From the NCBI GenBank assembly GCA_025355035.1, contig JANXLS010000164.1:1-6632 (forward strand): DNA of 6,632 nt. Direction: 5' to 3'. The stretch's first letter is position 1, and each line of letters starts with the position of its first letter. Positions 1 to 5,794 of this stretch are shown one piece after another. This DNA is from Planctomycetota bacterium. Its GTDB lineage: Bacteria > Planctomycetota > SZUA-567 > H5-PLA8. The notes under the pieces were generated by a model. The model ran no database searches, was not told where the DNA came from, and worked only from the letters and a program-made list of their open reading frames with translations. The position numbers and the translations under genes are program-made.

Positions 1-182
1 GCATAAGATTCGCAGTTGATGACAGAAACATCAAATTTTCATTCGATATTCTATTCGTTCGTTTGCCGAAGCTTATTACCCCGAGCTAATTGGGTGAATT
101 CAGAAAACGCGGATTTATCGCTGGAAAATAGTGTCGAAACGACGTCGAGCGGGTTCTTGGATTCTAGCGAAATTGCAGCTAT
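1..182. other. AT-rich stretch without a supportable gene
   Basis: This stretch is more AT-rich than the rest of the window and lies downstream of the Smr-domain gene. On the plus strand one frame is open from the window edge to a TAA ending at 92 (about 29 codons). It could be the tail of a gene lying to the left, but it shows no recognisable motif. On the minus strand an ATG at 31-29 reads out of the window after about ten codons and has no Shine-Dalgarno sequence. I see no hairpin followed by a T-run that would end the Smr transcript. Nothing here can be named. Confidence 0.5.
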
Positions 183-440
183 TCAATTGAAGCGGAAGTG
201 CACGAATATCCGTCCGAAGTTTTTGCTGTCTTTTTCGACGCGGTGGTACAGCTTTTTGATGTGGCCCTGATTCAGGAATTTAATGACGCGTTCTTTCAAT
301 ACGCCGCTGCCTTTTCCGGGAATGATTTCAACGAGCGCGATTTTCTTTTGGACCGCTTCGTTGATGACGCGAGTCAGCTCATCTTCGATCCGATCGCCTT
401 TGTTGAAAATGTCATGGAGATCCAACTTCAATTTTGCCAT
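183..440 (-). CDS. Small stand-alone Smr (MutS2 C-terminal-like) domain protein
   Basis: This 85-residue protein is essentially a single Smr domain. The N-terminal signature LDLHD is at residues 6-10, corresponding to the family's LDLHG-type motif. An amphipathic helix (about 16-33) follows, then the strand and glycine-rich loop VEIIPGKGSGVLK (37-49), which is the hallmark of the domain. The end, with GRIFVHF near 76-82, matches the closing beta strand. Smr domains are known as nucleic-acid-binding, often nicking, modules in MutS2 and in small stand-alone proteins. The histidine that usually precedes GKG(S/T)G is a proline here (P41), so nuclease activity should not be assumed. I chose the ATG at 440 because GGAAAG lies 7 nt upstream of it; a TTG nine codons earlier has no such support. 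The gene is divergent from the cysE-trpC fusion, with 80 bp between starts. Its physiological role is unknown. Confidence 0.82.
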   Translation of the reverse strand: MAKLKLDLHDIFNKGDRIEDELTRVINEAVQKKIALVEIIPGKGSGVLKERVIKFLNQGHIKKLYHRVEKDSKNFGRIFVHFRFN

Positions 441-447
441 ATCGGTT

Positions 448-453
448 CTTTCC
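448..453 (-). promoter_or_regulatory. Ribosome binding site of the Smr gene
   Basis: On the minus strand GGAAAG precedes the ATG at 440 by 7 nt. It selects this ATG over the in-frame TTG at 467 and so fixes the protein at 85 residues, with the Smr signature starting at residue 6. Confidence 0.5.
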
Positions 454-480
454 GCGTTGAGCCGCAATCGGCGCTATTTC

Positions 481-508
481 TTGACCCTGCTAGTCCGTCC
501 TGTATGCT
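481..508 (+). promoter_or_regulatory. Candidate sigma70-type promoter for the cysE-trpC fusion
   Basis: TTGACC (481-486, five of six matches to the -35 consensus) is separated by 16 bp from TATGCT (503-508, four of six matches to the -10 consensus), with TG directly before the -10. Transcription would begin near 515. That leaves a leader of only about six bases before the ATG at 521, or about 21 bases before the next in-frame ATG at 536. The promoter lies in the 80-bp gap between two divergent genes. It is prediction by eye only. Confidence 0.4.
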
Positions 509-520
509 ATCAGGCCTATT

Positions 521-2128
521 ATGCCAAGTCTTGAGATGCTTTTCTATTACATCGTGCTGGCCATTTGCTCCGTGCCTGCTCTGGTGCTGGTTGCCTTTGT
601 GCTTGTTGCACTGGCGACGGTTCTGATTACCCCCGGCGTTATCGGTGCCATTTTGACCGACTTGCGCGCGATTCGGGAGCGTGATCCGGCTGCGGAAGGC
701 TGGATCGCGTGCATCTGCTATCCGGGCTGGTGGGCGCTGAACATTCACCGCCTCGCCGCGCATCCTTTATATAAGATCGGTCTGCGAACGCCCGCGCGGT
801 TGTTTAATTTTGTCGCGCGCTTTTTATCCGGCTGCGACATTCATCCCGGCGCTGTCTTCGGGCGCGGCGTCTTCATCGATCACGCGCACGGCGTCGTCAT
901 CGGAGAAACAGCCATCATCGGCAACAATGTCACGATGCTGCATCAAGTCACGCTGGGAGGTACGGGCAAACAAAGCGGCCGTCGCCATCCGACGATTGAA
1001 GAAGGCGTGTTACTCGGCGTCGGAGCGAAAGTGCTTGGCAACATCGTGATTGGAAAAAATTCGAAGATCGGCGCGGGATCGGTTGTCGTCCACACCGTCC
1101 CGACGGATTCGACAGTGGTTGGAATTCCGGGGCGCGTTGTGGCGTCTGGCGGACAGCGCGTTCCGTCGCAGCAGCTCGATCAAACCAGCCTGCCCGATCC
1201 ATTAATCGAACGCATTCGGCAGCACGTTCACGACGAAGTCAAACGCATGGAAGAAAAGATGCGCAAGGAAAAAGAGAAGCTGTCGTCCGGTGGAAGTTCC
1301 GTCACTGCCCCATCAACCGACGTGCTCGTCGAAATCTGCGATCACAAGCGCGAAGAGGTCGATGCGATTCAAACGGTTCGACCGCTGCACATGCTTCGCG
1401 CGATGCCGACGCGCCGCTGCGATCTGCGCAGTTTCTCCCGGGCATTGCGAGCGCCGGGAATGTCGTTGATCGCCGAAATTAAAAAAGCCAGCCCGTCAGG
1501 CGGACTGTTGCGAGCCGATTTCAATCCGGCTTTGATCGCCGAGACTTACTTTCTGAATGGTGCCTCGGCGCTGTCGGTGTTGACTAACGAAAAATATTTC
1601 CAGGGTTCGCTGGAGTACGTTGCTCAGGCCCGGGCCGCTGCGAACATCCCGATTCTGCGCAAGGAATTCATCGTTGACGAGTATCAGATTATCGAAGCGG
1701 AACGCTATGGAGCCGACGCGATTTTATTGATTGCCGCCTGCCTCGACGAAATACGGTTGCGCGATTATCGCGAGACGGCGGAAGGCGAGGGATTGGACGT
1801 GCTGGTTGAAGTCCACGACGAATCCGAGTTGGAGATGGCGCTGAAGAGCGGCGCGAGCATCGTCGGGATCAACAATCGCAACCTGAAGACGCTCGAAACG
1901 AATCTCGAAACGACGTTCAAACTGCTCGCGAAATTGTCCAAACTCGAACGCGAAAATCTGATTCTGGTCAGCGAATCGGGGATCAAAACGCATGCGGACA
2001 TCGTACGCTTGGGCGACGCCGGTGTGAACGCGGTGTTGATCGGCGAGACGTTTATGCGCTCGCCGGATATTGGGGCGAAAGTGCGGGAAGTCATGGGATT
2101 TAATCCCGCGCTGGATTACTCGATTTAA
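521..2128 (+). CDS. cysE-trpC: Fused serine O-acetyltransferase (CysE) and indole-3-glycerol-phosphate synthase (TrpC)
   Basis: The 535-residue protein has four parts. Residues 7-45 are strongly hydrophobic and may anchor it in the membrane. Residues about 46-208 are a serine acetyltransferase (serine + acetyl-CoA to O-acetylserine) of the short type, with ERDPAA (53-58), YPG (67-69), hexapeptide repeats and GGTGK (146-150). D106, H121 and H156 have the same spacing as E. coli D143, H158 and H193. Residues about 213-266 form a charged helix followed by a Gly/Ser-rich linker. Residues 267-535 are a full TrpC (CdRP to indole-glycerol phosphate), with E319, K321, S324 (AEIKKASPS), K381, E430, N451, R453 and E485-S486 at the family's active-site positions. 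No stop or frameshift interrupts the join. A GTG at residue 268 could start TrpC alone but lacks a nearby Shine-Dalgarno. The ATG at 521 has only a weak CAGG upstream; 536 is an alternative start. Both domains look active, and the pairing is unusual. Confidence 0.93.
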   Translation: MPSLEMLFYYIVLAICSVPALVLVAFVLVALATVLITPGVIGAILTDLRAIRERDPAAEGWIACICYPGWWALNIHRLAAHPLYKIGLRTPARLFNFVARFLSGCDIHPGAVFGRGVFIDHAHGVVIGETAIIGNNVTMLHQVTLGGTGKQSGRRHPTIEEGVLLGVGAKVLGNIVIGKNSKIGAGSVVVHTVPTDSTVVGIPGRVVASGGQRVPSQQLDQTSLPDPLIERIRQHVHDEVKRMEEKMRKEKEKLSSGGSSVTAPSTDVLVEICDHKREEVDAIQTVRPLHMLRAMPTRRCDLRSFSRALRAPGMSLIAEIKKASPSGGLLRADFNPALIAETYFLNGASALSVLTNEKYFQGSLEYVAQARAAANIPILRKEFIVDEYQIIEAERYGADAILLIAACLDEIRLRDYRETAEGEGLDVLVEVHDESELEMALKSGASIVGINNRNLKTLETNLETTFKLLAKLSKLERENLILVSESGIKTHADIVRLGDAGVNAVLIGETFMRSPDIGAKVREVMGFNPALDYSI

Positions 2129-2154
2129 AGCTCGTTTTGAAGTGCAACCAACGG

Positions 2155-2300
2155 TTTGTCATTTTTCATTTGGCAATTGTGATTTGATATTTGTCATTTG
2201 AACAGCCGCCGGGAGCCGATAGAACTCGCACAGGCAACGCAGCACGGTTCGAGTCGTTTAAATGACACATACCCAATGACAAATCACACATGACAAATGG
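2155..2300. repeat. Imperfect inverted repeat built of TTTGTCATT units
   Basis: The left arm (2168-2204) and right arm (about 2257-2300) are imperfect reverse complements. CATTTGGCAATTGTGATTTG (2168-2187) matches the complement of 2281-2300 at 17 of 20 positions. The next block, 2188-2204, matches the complement of 2257-2273 at 14 of 17, with a 7-base insertion in the right arm. TTTGTCATT occurs at 2155-2163 and 2190-2198, and its complement AATGACAAA at 2275-2283; degenerate copies start at 2261 and 2290. The centre (2205-2256) is GC-rich and unrelated. The element fills most of the gap between the fusion gene and larC, and the larC start codon lies inside the right arm. It looks like a degraded dispersed repeat; no transposase is attached. 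Confidence 0.65.
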
Positions 2301-3621
2301 CCGTTCGACTTCAAAACGAATCCTTTTTCTCGACCCATTCGCAGGCTTGTCGGGCGACATGTTTGTGGGGGCGTTGCTGGATCTCGGCGTGGATCTGGCG
2401 CGATTGGCCCATGAGATTTCGAAGCTTGAACTCGGCGGGTATCATCTCAGCTCCAAGCGCGTGTTTCGCGGGGCGATGAGTGCGATCAAATTCGATGTCG
2501 AAATCGCGGGCGAACTTCAGGCGCAATTTGATGCGACGGCGTCGGATGTTCAGAAATCGGCGGCGGGTGAAGTGCACTCGCACGGACACGAACACAGCGG
2601 GCCTGATCATTCGCATTCGCACAGCGACGAGGGCGGAACGGCGGCATCTTCTCCGCGTCGGAATTTTCGTGAGATCAAAGCGTTGATTCAAAACTCGAAA
2701 CTGAGTGATCGTGTGAAGACGACGAGCGTCGCGGCGTTTCAGAAACTCGCTGAGGCTGAGGGGTGCATCCACAACATGCCGCCGGACGACGTGGCATTTC
2801 ATGAGGTGGGCGCGATCGACAGCATCATCGATTTCGTGGCTGTGTGCGCGGGATTGGAAATGCTGGGCGTCGATGAAGTCTGGTGTGGACCGATTGCGCT
2901 GGGGCGCGGCGGGTTTGTGAAATGCGATCATGGGCTGATGCCGGTGCCTGCGCCAGCGACGCTGGAGATTGTGAAAGGCATGCCGCTGCGCGACACGCCT
3001 GTGGAGAAGGAATTGACGACGCCGACGGGTGCCGCGCTGGTTGCAGCGCTGGCGACGAACTTCTGCACTGTCCCGGCGCTGCTCTCGGGGAAGATTGGAT
3101 ACGGTGCCGGCTCGCGCGAAAAACAGGCGGTGCCGAATGTGTTGCGCGCGCTCCTTGGAGACGTGGAATCGCCCGAACAATTTGGCGACGAAATTGTAGA
3201 GCTGCGCGCAAACATCGACGATGCTTCGCCTGAAACGCTGGGGTATTTGATGGAGCAACTCTTCGCGGCCGGTGCGCTCGATGTTTTCTTTACGCCGATT
3301 CAGATGAAGAAGAATCGACCGGCCACGCTGGTGACGGCGCTGGGCGAATCGAAACTGCTCGGAGCACTCGCGGATGTTTTCTTCAACGAATCGTCTACGT
3401 TTGGAGTGCGTTACGAAACGCTCAAACGGTTCACGCTCGAACGGGAATTTGTTGAAGTCGAAACGCGTTTTGGAAACGTGCGCGTGAAGATTGGGCGGCG
3501 GAATGGCGCGGTATGTTCGGTGCATCCGGAGTTTGACGAATGCCGGGCGCTTGCGCAGAAGAGAGGTGCAGCGTTGCGCGAGGTTGTCGCGGCGGCAGCG
3601 GACGCGGCACGGCGTGTATGA
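2290..3621 (+). CDS. larC: LarC, nickel insertion protein of the nickel-pincer nucleotide cofactor
   Basis: LarC catalyses the CTP-dependent insertion of nickel into pyridinium-3,5-bisthiocarboxylic acid mononucleotide. This gives the cofactor of lactate racemase LarA and related enzymes. The 443-residue protein carries the family landmarks in order: DPFAGLSGDM (15-24); a His-rich loop at 96-112 with eight histidines, likely nickel-binding; FHEVGAIDSIIDFV (170-183); TTPTGAAL (243-250); ANIDDASPE (307-315); LDVFFTPIQMKKNRPA (330-345); FGVRY (371-375); and HPEFDECRALA (412-422). It is one uninterrupted frame, unlike Lactobacillus plantarum, where larC is split and joined by frameshifting. The ATG at 2290 is the only usable start: an in-frame TGA lies at 2263 and the next Met is inside the conserved motif. 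No Shine-Dalgarno is visible, and the start sits in the repeat arm. LarA, LarB and LarE are not in the window, so the client enzyme is unknown. Confidence 0.95.
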   Translation: MTNGRSTSKRILFLDPFAGLSGDMFVGALLDLGVDLARLAHEISKLELGGYHLSSKRVFRGAMSAIKFDVEIAGELQAQFDATASDVQKSAAGEVHSHGHEHSGPDHSHSHSDEGGTAASSPRRNFREIKALIQNSKLSDRVKTTSVAAFQKLAEAEGCIHNMPPDDVAFHEVGAIDSIIDFVAVCAGLEMLGVDEVWCGPIALGRGGFVKCDHGLMPVPAPATLEIVKGMPLRDTPVEKELTTPTGAALVAALATNFCTVPALLSGKIGYGAGSREKQAVPNVLRALLGDVESPEQFGDEIVELRANIDDASPETLGYLMEQLFAAGALDVFFTPIQMKKNRPATLVTALGESKLLGALADVFFNESSTFGVRYETLKRFTLEREFVEVETRFGNVRVKIGRRNGAVCSVHPEFDECRALAQKRGAALREVVAAAADAARRV

Positions 3622-3638
3622 CGTTGTGCGCTGCACTT

Positions 3639-3757
3639 ATTGGCCCGCGCATAGCTAAAGTTTCACGCTTCCCCCTCACCCCGCGCAGGAGTACATGCGG
3701 CGGCTCGCGAAAGCTCGCTGTAACTTTAGCCATGCGCTGGTCGACAGATGGGCCAAT
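3639..3757. repeat. MITE-like inverted repeat between convergent genes
   Basis: The inner arms GCGCATAGCTAAAGTT (3647-3662) and 3722-3737 are reverse complements at 15 of 16 positions. The outer arms ATTGGCCC (3639-3646) and GGGCCAAT (3750-3757) pair perfectly, with 12 unpaired bases on the right side only. The 59-base interior is GC-rich and contains a repeated GCTCGC. The element starts 17 bases after the larC stop and runs into the 3' end of the esterase gene, to which it contributes the TAA stop. It has the form of a miniature inverted-repeat element or a large bidirectional hairpin. It lacks the T-run of an ordinary intrinsic terminator, though a fold of this size could still hinder read-through in both directions. 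Confidence 0.7.
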
Positions 3758-4406
3758 TGGGCGATCTCGTGTGCTTTAAAAACCATCCGAACAGTTCCGT
3801 GCCGCGATAGGTTCGTGTCCAGACGTCGTGAAGTGCGAGTGGGTAGATTGTGAACTTCGCGACGTTGCCGACTTGGCGCAGAATTTCGATCATGCGGCGG
3901 GATTCGTCGAGCGGCACGACGGGATCGAGTTCGCCGTGGAAGACCCAGATCGGCAGGGTTGTCAGCGTCCATGCCCACAGACCGGCGGCGCGGCCGCAGA
4001 TGGGTGCGATCGCGGCGAAGCGGTTGGGTTCGTGCGCGGCCAAACTCCATGTTCCGTATCCGCCCATGCTCGCGCCGGTGACGTAGACGCGATCGGGATC
4101 GACGTTGTACTTCCCGCCGATTTCATCGAGCAGAGCGAACAACACGTCGTTGCGCCAGAACTCATTCTCCGGGCATTGCGGCGAGACGACGATGAACGGG
4201 AATTTCGGATTGCGGATGCACACGCGACACAGGCCGAAGGTGCGGACTTTTTGGAGATCGTCTCCCCGCTCCCCCGCCCCGTGCAGATGGAGAATCAATG
4301 GCCAGCGGTCGGTTGAATCCCGGTACCCGTCGGGAAGATGCAGCAGGTACTGTATCTCGACATTCTTCGAGATCGGCCGGACGAGGCGATAGGGCGAAGT
4401 GGGCAT
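3726..4406 (-). CDS. Alpha/beta-hydrolase esterase of the predicted peptidase/phospholipase-carboxylesterase type
   Basis: The 226-residue protein has a serine-hydrolase layout. An oxyanion-hole motif LHLHGAGERGDD spans residues 39-50, with PLILHLHG forming the preceding strand. The nucleophile elbow GASMGGYGTW is at 111-120 (Ser113). The acid is in FHGELDPVVP (Asp161), and the base is His193 in ALHDVW. This order and the MGGYGTW context match the COG4099-like predicted peptidase/esterase group; the natural substrate cannot be read from sequence. No signal peptide is seen, so the enzyme is probably cytoplasmic. It lies 9 nt downstream of the acyltransferase stop on the same strand, so the two are likely co-transcribed. 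No clear Shine-Dalgarno precedes the ATG, which suggests translational coupling. The last residues, through Ala-His-Gly and the TAA stop, are encoded by the right arm of the 3639-3757 repeat and extend past the usual fold end near residue 212. Confidence 0.85.
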   Translation of the reverse strand: MPTSPYRLVRPISKNVEIQYLLHLPDGYRDSTDRWPLILHLHGAGERGDDLQKVRTFGLCRVCIRNPKFPFIVVSPQCPENEFWRNDVLFALLDEIGGKYNVDPDRVYVTGASMGGYGTWSLAAHEPNRFAAIAPICGRAAGLWAWTLTTLPIWVFHGELDPVVPLDESRRMIEILRQVGNVAKFTIYPLALHDVWTRTYRGTELFGWFLKHTRSPNWPICRPAHG

Positions 4407-4415
4407 GAGCAGGCG

Positions 4416-5630
4416 CTAACTGACGATTCGGTTCAGGTACGGAATGCGCAACACGATCAACGTGAAAATCGCGCTGGGAACGTAGACCATCGCCGAGATC
4501 AGCGGGATGCCGATCAGGATAAGCGTGTTCGCTGAATGAAAATTGGCTGCGTTTTTGTAAACGTTTTGAAGCGACGCATCCCAACCGTTTACAAAAAGTA
4601 GTTCGCGAAACAACGGATGGACGAGGTAGATTCCAAGCGTCGCCGGTCCGAGCCAATGGGAGATGAATTTACTGATTCGCGTCGCCTGCCAATTGGCGTC
4701 GAAGGTGTTGACGAAGATCAACCAGACCGAAATGCCCAGAGCAATGCGAACGGGGCTGACGAAATCGTAGAGGAGATAGCCGAGCGACGGATACAACGGC
4801 TTCTCGCCGAAGGTTTGGACGAGCAGCGTCGTGCCGCCCGTCAATAAAAGGACGCAGGAAATCGCCAGGCACCAGCAACCGATCAACGCGCGCTTCGTCA
4901 ATTTTTTATCGCGCAGTAAATAGCCCGCGAGGTAGAAACCGATGAACGGAACGAAGCGGATGAAGGCGCTTTCTTCGGTGCCCATGAATCCATCGGAGAT
5001 TGAATTCGCGCAGGCGAAGCCAAGACACAAGACCACTGTGAGCGTCACGATCTGTTTGGACGCGTGTTGCAGGAAGATGCGGAACATCGGCGTGAAGGCG
5101 TAGAGACCGGCGATGCGGAAGATGAAATGGAGATGCGCATAGGGTTTTCCCAGCACCAATTCGCGCCAGATATTGACGTCCTTATTCATTTCGTGCGGCT
5201 TCAGATAATATTGAGTGAAGAGCATGAAAAAGGCGGTCCAGACGACAATTGGCACACCCAATCGTGCGAGGCGTTTGGAGTAGAACTTGGTCGGTGGTTC
5301 CGAACGCGCCGGATCGAGGAGCAGCGCGCCGCTGAGCATGATGTAGACCGGCACGGCCCAGCGTGAGGCGGAATTAAAAAAGTTGCAGGCGTTGAAATGC
5401 AGCGGCGCATGCACACTCAGACCAAACATACTGTATTGAACTGTATCGCAGACGTGGCCGACGACAACGGCGATGGTGCCCAGCACACGGGCGACGTCGC
5501 CGTAGGGCATGTAGCGCGGTTTTTCACGGGAAACGCTGGCAGCGTGACTCGCGGCCGGAGCCGATGCGATGGCTCTGCGCGAAACGGATCGGGAAACGGT
5601 CGATGGCGGATTTTTTACTCCGAGACTCAA
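4416..5630 (-). CDS. Membrane acyltransferase, acyltransferase-3 (OafA/WecH-like) family
   Basis: The 404-residue protein has about ten hydrophobic helices after a cytosolic N-terminus, as in acyltransferase-3 proteins that move acetyl or other acyl groups onto sugars, polysaccharides or lipids at the inner membrane. Family features are DVARVLGTIAVVVGHV (45-60), with the conserved His59 in the first helix; SRWAVPVYIMLSGALLL (89-105), with Arg90 and the S-G pair; the basic loop FYSKRLARLGVP (116-127); and AHLHFIF...GLYAFTPMFR (165-184). The length is normal. The start is a TTG at 5630 supported by AAAGGA 6 nt upstream. If translation instead began at Met41, the Ser/Ala/Arg-rich 40-residue leader would be lost; that ATG has no Shine-Dalgarno. 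The esterase gene follows closely and may remove groups of the kind this enzyme adds. The acceptor is unknown. Confidence 0.88.
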   Translation of the reverse strand: MSLGVKNPPSTVSRSVSRRAIASAPAASHAASVSREKPRYMPYGDVARVLGTIAVVVGHVCDTVQYSMFGLSVHAPLHFNACNFFNSASRWAVPVYIMLSGALLLDPARSEPPTKFYSKRLARLGVPIVVWTAFFMLFTQYYLKPHEMNKDVNIWRELVLGKPYAHLHFIFRIAGLYAFTPMFRIFLQHASKQIVTLTVVLCLGFACANSISDGFMGTEESAFIRFVPFIGFYLAGYLLRDKKLTKRALIGCWCLAISCVLLLTGGTTLLVQTFGEKPLYPSLGYLLYDFVSPVRIALGISVWLIFVNTFDANWQATRISKFISHWLGPATLGIYLVHPLFRELLFVNGWDASLQNVYKNAANFHSANTLILIGIPLISAMVYVPSAIFTLIVLRIPYLNRIVS

Positions 5631-5636
5631 AGGAAT

Positions 5637-5642
5637 TCCTTT
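5637..5642 (-). promoter_or_regulatory. Ribosome binding site selecting a TTG start
   Basis: AAAGGA on the minus strand ends 6 nt before the TTG at 5630. This is the best Shine-Dalgarno near either possible start of the acyltransferase gene and is the reason for preferring the rare TTG over the ATG at 5510. Confidence 0.5.
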
Positions 5643-5671
5643 CGTTCGGTCAATTCTTTTTGCAGTAAGTT

Positions 5672-5747
5672 AAAAAGGGACCCTACGGTAACCATTCATT
5701 TCCGCCAAAGTTACTCGGAATTTTTTAATTTTGCGCTGACCCTTTTT
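5672..5747. promoter_or_regulatory. AAAAAGGG/CCCTTTTT inverted pair in the divergent gene gap
   Basis: AAAAAGGG (5672-5679) and CCCTTTTT (5740-5747) are perfect reverse complements separated by 60 bases, in the 164-bp gap between the acyltransferase and the small exported-protein gene. The right copy overlaps the candidate -35 box of the plus-strand gene. The left copy lies about 42 bases upstream of the acyltransferase start. The pair could be operator half-sites for a shared regulator. Both copies are low in complexity, so chance occurrence is possible. Confidence 0.25.
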
Positions 5748-5764
5748 GATTCTGCCGGTATAGC
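5736..5764 (+). promoter_or_regulatory. Candidate promoter of the small exported protein gene
   Basis: CTGACC (5736-5741, four of six matches to the -35 consensus) and TATAGC (5759-5764, four of six matches to the -10 consensus) are spaced by the ideal 17 bp. The predicted start near 5771 leaves a leader of about 24 bases that contains AAAGGGG at 5782-5788. Confidence 0.4.
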
Positions 5765-5794
5765 ATAGAGATCGCAAAAATAAAGGGGCGCGCC

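Noticed and set aside
3..92. Possible 3' end of a plus-strand gene entering from the left
   Set aside because: Only about 29 codons are visible, with no motif and no following terminator. A chance open frame in AT-rich DNA is as likely.
198..626. Plus-strand 142-codon open frame across the Smr gene and the start of the fusion gene
   Set aside because: It is antisense to the Smr domain and overlaps the divergent promoter region; its composition is Phe/Cys-rich with no recognisable motif.
1322..2128. Separate trpC gene starting at the in-frame GTG
   Set aside because: The GTG is at codon 268 of an uninterrupted frame. The nearest purine-rich stretch is about 26 bases upstream, too far for a ribosome site, and no stop separates the domains.
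2129..2170. Terminator after the cysE-trpC fusion
   Set aside because: The only stem near the ATTTTT tract (AACC with GGTT) has four pairs, too weak to support a terminator call.
2205..2256. tRNA-like fragment with GGTTCGAGTC resembling a T-loop
   Set aside because: The bases flanking the loop do not form the five-pair T-stem, and no acceptor or anticodon arm could be assembled. It is simply the centre of the inverted repeat.
2311..3636. A 441-codon open frame on the minus strand opposite larC
   Set aside because: It mirrors larC almost exactly, is very rich in Arg and shows no domain pattern. It results from the codon bias of larC on the other strand.
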